A DNA stretch of 64,000 bases, taken from contig CAMGYJ010000010.1 of NCBI GenBank assembly GCA_946122785.1, positions 51,460,162 through 51,524,161 on the forward strand, in the 5' to 3' direction. The notes beneath the pieces are model-generated. The model did not search any database and was not told where the DNA came from. It saw only the letters and a list, made by a program, of their open reading frames with translations. The position numbers were made by a program, and so were the translations under genes. The stretch is from Linum tenue (Eukaryota; Streptophyta; Magnoliopsida; Malpighiales; Linaceae). Below are positions 44,701-56,772 of the stretch, piece by piece. Each line of letters opens with the position of its first letter. The stretch's first letter is position 1.

Positions 44701-47700
44701 CTTGTATGCGTTTCACCTTTTTACCCCTGTTCATCACGTAATATTGCAGTAACTGTCAGTGTAATTGTCAAGTTCTCGTCAGGATTCCTCCCCAAACCAA
44801 AGGTACCCTTTTCTCCTATATTTCCATTTTTTCCTTCATCAAATTTTTTTAAACACCAATTATTAGTCAAATATGGTAAATTACTAATAATTGGCAAAAT
44901 GTGAATTTTCCATTAGCAATTTTCTTAATCATTTTGATTCGGCAACGTGATACTAACTTGCAACAACTTGAATAACATGATAATATATTATTTGTGACGG
45001 CTATAACCCTCGCAAGAGCTTCCTGAATTACTTGCATAAATAATGCAACAAGGCGTTTGCATAATTAAAAGATAATTACAACCAAAAGGACATGTGTGTC
45101 GTACCGTCAAAAATCAAAGGTTTCCTTTTTTACTGCTCATCTATGGCAAAATCGAGCTGTTTTGAGATTCCCAAGTCCATTTTGTAATCCCGAATCGTTA
45201 TTGATGGTCTTGTCATAAACCAGTTGATCCCAATAATTTGAGTTGTTGGGAGAAAGTTATGTTAGATCTTATACCACTCTCTTACACGCCCCCCTCAAAC
45301 GAAAGCCAACTCATGAGTTTGAAATTTGCACAAGCCCACCATACTTTGTTTTAATCAACTAATTACTGTGAAACGCCTAAACCAAGCCAAAGTACCAAAC
45401 ACTGCTTCTGATACCATGGAATTTTCCCATTCCCTTGCCAACAAACCTCAAACACAGAATTTATTGTTTTATTTGAAATATTCAATGCAAACTCTTTCGA
45501 TATTTCTTTTATTAATTCATTTCCTCATGTTTTACTTTTTCTTTTTTGGCCATCTTCTCTTGTTTTGGACCAAGTTTGAAAGCCAAAAGGATGGAAAATT
45601 GGAAGAAGGGACAAGGGAGAGGCAACTCGGGATCAGAGAAGATATCATGGAAAGATGTAAAAGGTGAAATCAAGAATATGGGCTAATTGTGGTTGGGGAA
45701 CCACTTATTTAAATGGGAACCTGGTGTGGTTTGAGTTGAAAGGTGATTCTTACCATTTTTTGTGTGTTATATCAACAAGAAATTGGTGGAGGCAGAGGGT
45801 CATTATTTGCATGGTTCAACTTATAGTACGTTAAGTGATGATTGAGTCATGATCGATAGAAATATTCAAAGGGTTTTGGTCGGGAATACATAGCAATTTT
45901 ATTTATCGACTCTGAAGTAATCATAAAATTATTTTGTGTATATCTCGAATCTATGAGTGACTTGTGATGCTTAAGAGTTTGGACATTACATCATACATGA
46001 AATGAATTAAACTGCGACGAGTTCTCACAATAAAGAAGAAACCGTTTGACACTTTATTATTATTATTATTATTATGAAGCTACATATCACTCTAATATAT
46101 ATCTTCGTAACAAACCTCACTTTCTTTGTTATTATTTTATTTAGAAGTGCATACCCTCTAATCTTTGTACGATTTTAGAGTCCAATTAAGTCTCATCCAC
46201 TATCGATCATTCTTGATGGGTTTAATTAGACAATTCATATGCTAAATACCTTATCCTAAACGATGTTCCAATCATATCATGGTAACATTAATTGTAATGT
46301 AACAGAGTCGACAAGTAGGAGACAGAGGAAGATGTGATGCAACGAGTAGGGTCATCACCTTATAGAATTTTTTTCACTATTGTTATTTTAATTTGAATAT
46401 CATAGATAATATTATTTCGATCTGTCTTATAAAGAAAAGGCAATGCGTATCATTATGGAACATCATTCAGTTGCCACCAGAAATGGGGGGAGAAAAAGAC
46501 CCACACCACCACCACTCCCAACTGTCTTGCTTATGTTTTCTTTCTTCTTGTGGTGGGTTTTTTTTTTTCTTTTTAAGGTTTGTGTTTATCAGCCTTAATT
46601 AGCTGTCTCCTTAATGAAACATCTCTCGCGAGCCCAGCCCAGGCCAGGCCAGGCCAGGGTTCCCTTTCAAGCACAGCAGTGGCAGTGGGGTATCGCCATG
46701 CCGAGAGTTTTGTAAAATCTGGTCGGCTACCGACCACCGTGTTTTAAATACCTACATGGACAAGTTCCTTTCAAAGCAAAGCTAAGGTATCTGATCCTGA
46801 TGGGTTCGGTTTTGGCCCTTCCATCCATTAATTGGTGTGTCACCTGATCGGTCAGATCCAGGAAGCAAGGTTTTTGTACGTACAGACAAATTATTTGTTG
46901 TTGGCTCTCGAGTCGAGTCGAGTCTCACCACTTGTCAATATTGCTTAAATCTGACTAAGTGTTGACTATGATTATGCTGGTATTTGATGGCTAAGGTAAT
47001 TATGTAGGTGAGGAGGTAATAGTAACTAATAAGTAGCCATTTCTAACCAGACCAGACCAAACCGAATCTGTTGGGTTGAGAAGAGATTGCCACACTTACC
47101 TTGATAAAAATTATTGTTGGTACTATACATATACGTGACTGATTCCAACCCAATAAAGCTTACCACTTAAAAGCTGGCTTCCCTCACTCACTCACTGCAA
47201 TGAAATGTCACTCGTAAAGTAAAGACGTAAAACAAGCAAGCTTGGTCAATCAATGCCATTTTCTCCGATTTTGATCAGTGTGAAATCTGTACGGACACTG
47301 ATCAAATTATGTTTTTTTTTTTACCTCTTTTTTCCTTTTTCTTCTTTTGGGGTTGATTTGGTGAACAACCGAGCCCCCGGCAAGCCCAAAAGGTATATTA
47401 CTGACTGACTGGATTCCTGACTGCCCTGCCGGTTTGCCTCTGCAACCCGCCGATGACCACTCACTCAGCGATCAGTACTAGTATGTATATATCCACGCTT
47501 GTATTAATGTATTTCACTAAAAACGACAAAGGGCAGGCACTGTTACGTTGGCTGCCTGTTGCCGTTTGAGCCAGCAAGGGAAGCGGCTATTGGCAAATAC
47601 AAACCTTTGTAAAAAAAAAAAAAAGGGAAGCGGCTATTGGCAGGCGGCAGCCCACAGCAGTCCCGTTTTGTTTCTATATATAGCTAGTGTTGGTAGCATG

Positions 47701-47986
47701 CAAAATGTACCGGAATGGAATCTATACAGAAATAATGAGATCTACTGTGGTATAAGATTCGATCTTGAACATGGATTTCAACCATCTAGTTATTAGGACG
47801 AAGTTGAATTTGATAGGAGGTTTTTAATTTGAAGTGTTTTTTTTTTTTAACGAAATGTGTTGTGTTTTTTTGAATTTGGGCAACTAAAATTAGCACGGTT
47901 GAAGTATGAGTATATATGTGCAAGATTTAAGTTTGTTAGAAAGATGCATATAGAAATATATATATAGAGAAATGATATAGTAAGAT
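44701..47986. other. Long intergenic stretch
   Basis: AT-rich and gene-free as far as I can see; open frames such as 45326-45667 have no recognisable domain. An (ATT)n microsatellite lies at about 46053-46075 and short CAGGC repeats at about 46633-46660. Confidence 0.55.
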
Positions 47987-48060
47987 GCTTTCATAGCTCA
48001 GTTGGTTAGAGCACCCGTTTAGTAAGCGGGAGGTCTTGAGTTCAACTCTCAATGAAAGCA
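47987..48060 (+). tRNA. tRNA-Thr (AGU)
   Basis: 74 nt fold into a full cloverleaf. The acceptor stem is GCTTTCA with TGAAAGC, followed by discriminator A. The D-arm has TAGCTCAGTTGGTTAGAGCA and the anticodon stem is CCCGT/GCGGG. Loop TTAGTAA gives anticodon AGU. The T-arm TTGAG-TTCAACT-CTCAA is standard. There is no encoded CCA and no intron, and a T-rich stretch follows. This is a normal nuclear tRNA. Confidence 0.95.
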
Positions 48061-48839
48061 TATTATTTTAAAATTTTATAAAAAATACAAGAAAATAAAT
48101 GGCATATTATTTTTAAATTTTAATATATAGAAAATAAAGGACATAGTATTTTGTCGTTTAAGTAGTGGTCTTTCGCAACAACTTGAGTTCGTTGAATCGG
48201 ATTATTTTGGAAACGTTTAATTGAGATGTCTCATTCTCATCACGGTCGATGATACAAATTTCAAGTTACTACCATCATTGAGATGCATCTCTTTTGAATA
48301 ATCAGAACTCCAATATTAGCAGCTAACACAAATACCCTTGTCAAGATGTGGATCGTACAAATATCGGGTGAGCTATAGATTTCTATATGAACAAATATGT
48401 AGACAATAGAGGATAAACTAGCTAGTGCCACTAATCAAAATTTTGCTAACAATTTAAATTAGTGGCACATATGGATTCCTTCGCAATTGCTTCATGGTTG
48501 GGTTGGGGTACTTTAATTTGCTTTTAGTTCGTCAACTTTTTATGTGTCTTCTTTGTCTGTGTTGATTTGAACTTTGCTTTATTCCTTCTTTAATTCAACT
48601 TAACTTGCTTCCCCCTTGGGGCTAACCCAGCTTTAAGCAACGAATGCTTGTACTTAATCACCCGTTTAGTAAAGGCTAGCTACCTTCAAATCTTGCTTCT
48701 GTTAATTAGACTGGCGCCTAGCCGTTACTTGCTTCTCTTTCTCACGTCTTCCTAAAAGTGACAAGTACAATATATAGTAATCCACCTTATTATTAGATTA
48801 ATTAAATGTATAAGGAACACTATAATTGGCACATAACTA

Positions 48840-48915
48840 GTATGTGCCACCGGTCAAACCATTCCACTTAGCTTGTTAAACCGGCACATAGGCATAAACC
48901 GATTTGACAACCTTG
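48840..48915. mobile_element. Remnant of the CCGG-rich hAT MITE (copy 3, right end only)
   Basis: This 76-bp piece (TATGTGCCACCGGT ... ATTTGACAACCTTG) matches the right end of the copies at 6537 and 9823. The left part is missing, so it is a truncated fossil. Confidence 0.8.
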
Positions 48916-51900
48916 CTTTCAAAATCCCTTCAATATCAATAAGCTGGGCCTACTCACTGCATGCATGCCTGCCACCCAAAGAGAAACCTTCATCACTGGT
49001 AGTGCATGGTATGGTATGCTACCCTTTATTCCAAGGGCTATAGCTACAAACAATCCAATGTGGATTCCTTTCTTTTCCCCCCACTGTCTCTTTTCTCTTA
49101 GGGCAAGGGAAGGGAAAGAAAGATCAAAGATACCCTTGTTCTGTTCTGCAGAACTCGAAGGGCACCCATATAGATAAAACATCATCAGCTAGTGATCAGC
49201 TATAAAAGCTCTCTCTTTTGGCCAAAAGATATGCCTACATATGCTCATCAGAGAGAATGTGATCAGATCTTCTTCAGCAAGAAAAGCATAGTCAAGCCTG
49301 ATCCCAATCTCTCAAAGCAACTCCACAACCATCATGTCACCAGCTAGCTCTAGCTCTCAATTTTTTTCATTCATTCTGTAACATTATGTTCATTTATGTG
49401 AAGAAGGTTTCAAAAACCCAATGATGGGTTTTATATAACTTTCTTGCATTTGGCACAGTAGTGTAGTGTTGCAAAAATTACATAGATGATTGCTAAAGAA
49501 AGAAAAAGATCAGTATTGGGCTTTGCAACAAAACTTTCCTTTACTCAAAGACATGAAAAAGTAGTGTACATAGAATATAACATAATGCATAAGTTTGTAC
49601 AAATTAAAGGAGGGAGGGGTGGGGGTAGTTTTCTACAATCTTGAACTTTGATTTCGATTTCGAATTAACTGAAAATTATTCGTTAGGGAAAAGGTGTTCT
49701 TGGTAGAATTTTTTTTTTTTGAAATAAAAGGTAGCTAAATAGGAGAGGTTGTGAATTTCTGTTAACACTAATGATTGATTTTATTAACGATAGTCGATCA
49801 TTATATGGTTCATAAAGAATAAAAGAGTTGAATTCATTGCTAAGTTTTCTATTAGCCCATATGATCATCCATGTTGAATGAAGTTGAAGAATCGGTCATA
49901 TACATCATCTTTGCTTTTTCTCGACTTTTTTAGGCAAAGTTAGAATCCATGATGAGAACCAAGAAACACACACAAAAGAAAGAAAACAAAGAAGGAAAAT
50001 TGTATCAAAGAAGGGAAACACACACATGAAAGTGAGAGAGAAGGACGGTATAAGGATTAAACTTTGTTTTAACGTTAGGAATGTTCCTCTTTGTCCTTTT
50101 TGTTCAATTTTGGTTTAGAAATAGGCAGATTTTGAAAAGTGATCACCCAAAGCCCCATGCATTCAACAATCGATCATCACTACTCTCCCTTAAAGGGTAA
50201 ATGATAAAGCAAAAAGATATGAGATGATATGCTATCTTTCCTTTCTTACAATATGTCTTCATAACATGCATACATAAGGATTCCTCACCCCTCATATCCC
50301 TTCTTTCTCTATTTCCAATGTTCGATTTCTTTTTTTTTATTTATTTATAATTTTGCTGGCTTCGATTTCTGAAATGCTTCATATCAATAGCATATAGAAG
50401 ACACAAACGAATTATCGATATGGTGGTATCAGTAACCAAACGATATTTTTCTCCCATTCCTTAAAATTATGCTAGTGTACACATTACCTATTGAGGACAC
50501 CGACAAACTGTTGATCATATAATGTCAGCACCATGACGATGATTTTAAGGTCATCGACTCGATTCCTATGGATAGTGAGTCTATTATTTATCTATTATCT
50601 TAAATATTGTAGTAGTGTAGATGTAAATAAAATCTCAAATTTTTATGGGTTCCTTAACGGGGGAAAGAAAAGAGGTTATACTGTGAATCTTGAAATCATA
50701 AGTTATAGGATCAAAATCCTACGTTAAAACTTAAAACTAAAAATCACATGACCAAATCTGCCTTTTGGGATGCGAAAGAAAAACTTCCTTCTATTTAATG
50801 GGGTTTGGAGGTTCTGGGTCCAATTAACTCTCTATCTGCCATTCCGTCTCACGTCTTAGGCTTAGCCCATTCAAGTTCATGTCCAGCCCAACCAAAAAGG
50901 TCATTGACGGCACCCACAAATCACAATCCTAGCTAGCTAGGCCCATACGTCAATGCATGCATGTTATCTGTCCTACGGACGTAGGCTTTTCCATCTCATT
51001 GACCCACTTTAATTTCTTCGTAGAAGGTATCTCGAGTAACTAGCTAATTTTGTAATATATATACATAATAGGCATAACACATCAATAGTAGCAACAAAGA
51101 CATAGATTTTATACGCGGATTGTGGATAGAAAATGTCATGAACCAACTAGTATCCATATCTCGAATTATTGCAGGAGTTCCACACACAGAGAATGGATTG
51201 ACGCTTAAATAAAAAGTGTTTAAGGAGTCGGTGTTACATTAATACTAGCTATCACACGTCTGAGTATATAGTAACTCTAGCCGTATCTAATCTGTACACA
51301 ACATAAACAAATTTATAGCTCACAAGAATGCGAGGACTACATCAACATATTTATATACTTGTCATTTCAAACCAAGAAAATCACGCATCGCACACGTGCC
51401 ACAACACAGTTTCTTAAACCTTGAGCTATGTAAAATCCTACTCAACATCGATGAATTGCTTAGCTTTGCTTATTGAGAAGCTACGTACGTACGTAACACA
51501 GGTTGTTCTTAATTAATTATATTCGTCTTATTAGGTTTTGACTTTCTTGATCGTTACATCACATGTTTGATGTTTCGTATAATTTCATGTGTTGGTTTCC
51601 GGAGTTTGGAAAGGAGTGAAGATCGATGAGACAATCGTGGAGAGGACAAATGGCAACGCCCGGTGCCGGCCGCCGTTTGCCCAATAATTCTTTAATGCAA
51701 GCAAAACCGTCGCCGTGGCTAACGGGTCCTCGCTCCCGTTCCAATTTCACATCTCGTATTTTTTTAGGATCCGGCGAAGTTGAAAGTGATTACTATCCTG
51801 TCGTCAAATGTAGTGTAGGAAGCACCACTCAGGGGCCAGGGTGGTTTGGATGAAGGGAATTTTGGATTGTGGTGGAAAGGTAAAATATGTGGAATTTAAT

Positions 51901-52430
51901 TCGATGAAATTTACATGGAAAGGAATCATTGAAATATTGTTATGTGAATAAATCATTTTAGAGAAGGAATTGTGTTAATTTGTTGTTTCAAACCATGGAT
52001 ATATAGGATTGACAAATCATACCTATATGATAGAGAATTGAGATGAAGGGATTGAAGGTTAGAGAGTTTGAGAATTGCATCCATTTAAATTCCCACTTTT
52101 ATCTATCTAATGAAACGTTGCAATTTCTGAAATTCTGTCATTTAATAAATTATACACATAATTTAATCAGTTAGCTAGTTTCGTCATCTAAACCACAAGG
52201 GACAAAGCTACACTTGTCTCTTCCCTCCCAATAATTTTTTAAGTTACGTGTGTATTAGATTCAAATTCTCGATGGCTGTTCGATTAATATACCCACGAGT
52301 AGTTTAATCACAAAAGTCTTTTGTTTACAGTAATCACCTTTGATTACAATATATTTAGATGATATTAAGTACGAATTTATTGAGGAAAACAAAAGCTGAA
52401 AGACAAAAAAAGAACATCATTGGCCGGCTT

Positions 52431-52541
52431 AATTACCATAAAAATGTTCCCTCTACTCTCTATAGAAGTCGTATAAATTAAATAGTTGACGTGAAGTACA
52501 ATAGAATGGCCAGCTTAATTTCCATAAAAATGTTCCCTTTA
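52431..52541. repeat. Imperfect direct repeat (about 35 bp, 76 bp apart)
   Basis: The phrase CTTAATTACCATAAAAATGTT in the first copy recurs as CTTAATTTCCATAAAAATGTT in the second, with similar flanks. A TATATTTAGATGATA word also occurs near both. It looks like a small local duplication. Confidence 0.6.
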
Positions 52542-53668
52542 CAATAATGATATTTTGTTTCTGTATATTTAGATGATAATAAGATCGTCGTTGCATTTGA
52601 TGAAGTGCCCAATTCTCTTTTGTTCTTGATATTCAGATAGTCCTAATTGGGGGCTACTTGTCTCATACAGAGATATTGGATGATATCCTTCATGATCTGA
52701 TACAGATTTTGTGATCTCCTACATCAAATCTTTTAGGCAGAACAGAAACATAGATAGTCCCCATTGATTGAAACTCAAACTTGACAAACTGAAAATTACT
52801 ATTCTACTGTCACTAGCTAGAAGGGGGAGAATAATTGATACTCGATATATTAAGAATAACTTATTCTTGATATATATTCGATTGTGATTTGATCGATAAG
52901 TCCTGTATTTGAATATGCATGGCTCATAATATTAACTGTTTATTTTAGCATAAGGGATAGTGAATCTATCAATCATCCAATCCAAACATGTCCAACCATG
53001 AAAATTCGTTGGCTTCCTCCTTGACTGTCCAATCATATGAATACATTGTAAGTGGAATTTCAGTCCTCGGGTATGAGGGATTGTGGAAAAAGGCCTATTA
53101 TTGATTGGAATTATGGTGGGGGATATATGACAAAAACAAGAGCATATGCAAGTAAATAATTATCATGGGCCCATTGATTTGTCACCATGCTGTAAATCCA
53201 ACACCTATATTTTGGATTTCAAAGTGTACGAGGTTCAAGAATTTGGTCCTTCTACCAAATTCATAATGATTATGAATTTGTATCTAAATCCCTGCTTCAA
53301 AATCCATAAAGCAAATCATTCAGAATTTTTTTTAACAATCACTCGAATTCGAATCAATTACTGATTATCCAATCAATAACAATTTTCGAATTTCATAACA
53401 ATTTAAACCAATGTGTATATCAATCGATAGTAGAAAAAACGAAACTTCAATATAATTAAGGTTATATTGAGAGAGAACCGGACACTTACTCCAAGTGGCC
53501 CTTGTGAGGGGCAGTCCAACCTAAAAAATGATAACCCTCCATAAATCCACTAAACAACAACCATAAACAGCCACCAGACTCTAGATTTGTCATTAGCGCG
53601 CGATTAATACACAATTGGTTCTGCCGCCACAATTGCTCACTCCCCAACCCATCCCATCCTAGTCCCAC

Positions 53669-53676
53669 TATATATA
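53669..53676 (+). promoter_or_regulatory. TATA box of the hexosaminidase gene
   Basis: TATATATA lies about 100 bp upstream of the ATG at 53777, followed by a C-rich leader. Confidence 0.6.
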
Positions 53677-53776
53677 CAGGGAACCAGCAAGCTCACTACC
53701 CCACCACTCATTCCTCGCCGGGAAAACAAACCTCTTCCGGCGTAAAAAAAACCCCTTCTCCCCCAGCTCCGGCGAG

Positions 53777-56492
53777 ATGGCTCCCCTGCCCTCTCACCCA
53801 ATCACCACCCGCCACGTCCTTTCCCAGCTACTCACCCTCCTCCTCATCCACTCTTCCGCCACAGCCGCCTTGCCGGTCAACGTCTGGCCCAAACCCACCT
53901 CCATATCCTGGTCCTCCCCGCACACGATCGCCTCCCTCTCCCCAACCTTCCAACTCGATTACCCCTCATCCAACCGCTACCTCTCCGCCGCCGTCTCCCG
54001 CTACCACCGCCTCATCTCCTCCGAGCGCCACCGCCCCATATCCGACCCCACCGCCAAATTCTCCACATCCCCCACTCCCCTCCAATCCCTCTCCATCTCC
54101 GTCGCCGACCTCGCCGCCCCGCTCGTCCACGGCGCCGACGAATCCTACACCCTCACCATCCCCAATTACGCCGCCGCGGACGCAACCGCCAATCTCACCG
54201 CCGCCACCGTGTGGGGCGCCATGCGGGGGCTGGAGACCTTCTCCCAGCTGGTCTGGGGCCGGCTGCACGGGCGGCGCGTGCCGATCGGGATCGAGATCCG
54301 CGACGCGCCCCTGTTCGGGCACAGGGGGTTTCTGCTGGATACTTCGAGGAATTTTTATCCCGTGGAGGATATTCTGCGGACGATTCGGGCGATGAGCTAC
54401 AACAAGATGAATGTTTTCCATTGGCATATTACGGATTCGCATTCTTTCCCGTTGGAGCTGCCGTCGGAGCCCGGGCTCACGGCGAAAGGGGCGTACGGAA
54501 GGGGGATGAGGTATTCGGTTGCGGATGTGGGTCGGGTCGTGCAGTACGGGTACGAGCATGGGGTCCGGGTTGTGCCCGAGGTCGATACTCCCGGTTAGTA
54601 CTCTGTTTTTTCCTCCTTCTTGTTTGTTTTCGTTCCAAATTATTGTTTTTGCTTAGTGTTTGTTTAATTGTTCTTTGTGTTTAATTAATCATTGGGAATT
54701 GGTGGGGTCCGTATTTTAAAATTGGACTGCCATCGACTTCATCGATAGAGTTGATTAACTCCTATAAAACAAATGATCCGTTGAGTCAAACAATGTTTTT
54801 CATACAGTCACGTAATATCATGTGAAATAAGTAATATACAAAAGAGGTAAATAGTGTTTATTTTACTTTAAGAGATTTACATTATGATAACGTAAGATTT
54901 GTGACCATTATAATCATACAGCCGGTTTGAACCTTGAGACTGATAGTGACTCGTATTAAAGAATGATAAATGAAAGACATTGTTGATTAAATGCTAGATA
55001 TCATCCTCATGTAATTTGCATATATTTAAGCTTGCTGATTTCGATCCTCCTTAATGAATAAAATGATATAACTTCAAATATGTAAGATACTGATTTCAGT
55101 CCTTAAAGAGTAAATATACAAATATGATGTAATTGAAAAACTCACTTTTAAAAAGTGAATCACTCGTATATATTTTTTTAACTTTATCATTTTTATATAA
55201 ATGTACTAAACTGAATAATAATTTTGCTAACGATCCAAAAAAAAAAGCATTTTGCTATTGGAGAAATCACTCACAAATGCACACAATAGTGAATAGACCT
55301 ATGAGCTGCCAAATTTATCCATTGTTTTTTATAAAAATTGAGTAATTTGACTTCAAGACTCACAAAAATATGATTAAATCTGTTAATATATTAATTGCAT
55401 TGTTTCTTACGTGGGACAAAGGAGAGTGACAATGGCAACAAAACACTAGCTACCTAGTGCCTAATGGATTGATCCAAACTAATCCTCTTTAATTAATCAC
55501 TAATTATTTCTCTGTCATTTTTTGCAGCACACACGGGTTCCTGGGCCGGAGCCTACCCGGAAATAATAACCTGCGCGGACAAGTTCTGGTGGCCGGCCGG
55601 CAGCTCATGGGCCGACCGGTTAGCCTCCGAGCCAGGAACCGGTCAGCTCAACCCACTCCACCCCAAAACCTACACCGTCGTCGGAAACGTCATCAACGAC
55701 ATCGCATCATTGTTCCCTGACCCATTCTTCCACGCCGGCGCCGACGAGGTCGTCCCGGGTTGCTGGAAAACCGACCCGTCCATCCAATCCTTCCTCTCCC
55801 AAAACGGCACCCTCAGCCAGATCCTCGAAACCTTCATCAACAAGACTTTCCCCCAAATCATTTCCCACAACAAGACCGCCGTGTACTGGGAAGACGTCAT
55901 CCTCGACGCCGGCATCAAAGTCAACCCGGCCGTTTTTCCACCGGAGCACACCGTGTTCCAGACGTGGAACAACGGGCCCAACAACACCAAGCTGCTCGCC
56001 GCGGCCGGGTACCGTGTCATCGTCTCCTCGTGGGAGTACTACTACCTGGACTGCGGCCACGGCGACTTCCTGGGGAACGACAGCCAGTACGACCCGCCGC
56101 CGACGAGCAGCGACGTGGACAGCAACGGCGGGTCGTGGTGCGGGCCGTACAAGACGTGGCAGAAGGTGTACAACTATGACATCACGTATGGGTTGAGTGA
56201 GGTGGAAAAGGGGAAGGTGTTGGGTGCTGAGGTGGCGTTGTGGTCGGAGCAGGCGGACGGGACGGTGCTCGACGGGAAGGTTTGGCCGCGAGCGGCGGCG
56301 ATGGCGGAGGCGATGTGGTCGGGGAATCGGGACGAGAAGGGGAGGAAGAGGTTTGCGGAGGCGACGGATCGGTTGAATGAGTGGAGGTATAGGATGGTTG
56401 GGAGAGGGATTAAGGCCGAACCGATTCAACCGTTGTGGTGCCTCAGGAACCCCGGAATGTGCAACACGGTTCAACCGTTCGTGCCCCAATGA
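53777..56492 (+). CDS. HEXO2-like: GH20 beta-N-acetylhexosaminidase (HEXO2-like)
   Basis: Two exons (53777-54593, 55528-56492) encode 593 residues. An N-terminal signal peptide (about 1-31, Leu-rich, ending SSATAA) sends it into the secretory pathway. The GH20 N-domain is followed by the catalytic barrel: [18 protein letters not shown] and PEVDTPG/AHTGSWA across the intron. The Asp-Glu catalytic pair sits in [12 protein letters not shown] (about residues 344-345). VYWEDV and TWNNGP follow, then the C-terminal ALWSEQAD and [18 protein letters not shown]. The two-exon layout and wording of the C-terminus fit plant HEXO2 best. The enzyme removes terminal GlcNAc/GalNAc from N-glycans and glycolipids in the cell wall space or vacuole. 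Exons are very GC-rich and the 934-bp intron is AT-rich. Confidence 0.95.
54594..55527 (+). other. Intron of the hexosaminidase gene
   Basis: GT at 54594 and AG at 55526-55527 preserve phase 1. It is AT-rich and I see no inserted element. Confidence 0.85.
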
Positions 56493-56772
56493 GACATCAT
56501 TAAAGATCATGTACAAGAGAGTCGACGATAAAATTGTGTTACAATCGTACTAGTTTGATCTCTAATACGCAGTTGAAACAGAGTGATCGAGATGTTACCG
56601 CTTACAAAACAGAGGAATGATTTGTGTCCCAGGAGTTTTGGTTTCTGCCATTTGGTTAATGTTCAACCATATGTACTTGTTGCTTGCCGGGAATGATTTG
56701 TAACATTTTGATGAATGGAAAAAAGCGGTTGAATGTGGTCAATTGAGATTTGACTTTTTTTCTTACAGTTTT
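56493..56772. terminator. Convergent 3' ends of the hexosaminidase and TNL genes
   Basis: Only 280 bp separate the two stop codons, so the 3' UTRs of these facing genes must be short or overlap. Confidence 0.55.

Larger units (their letters stand above)
48061..53776. other. Long gene-poor intergenic region
   Basis: No protein gene is supported. It contains a hAT remnant at about 48840-48915 and two similar segments (about 52431-52465 and 52507-52541). The right end is the promoter of the hexosaminidase gene. Short open frames at 48919-49185, 50533-50727 and 53146-53364 have no known match. Confidence 0.5.

Noticed and set aside
48919..49185. 88-codon minus-strand frame and possible microRNA hairpin
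   Set aside because: I could not find a convincing stem or a known plant microRNA sequence, and the frame has no domain.
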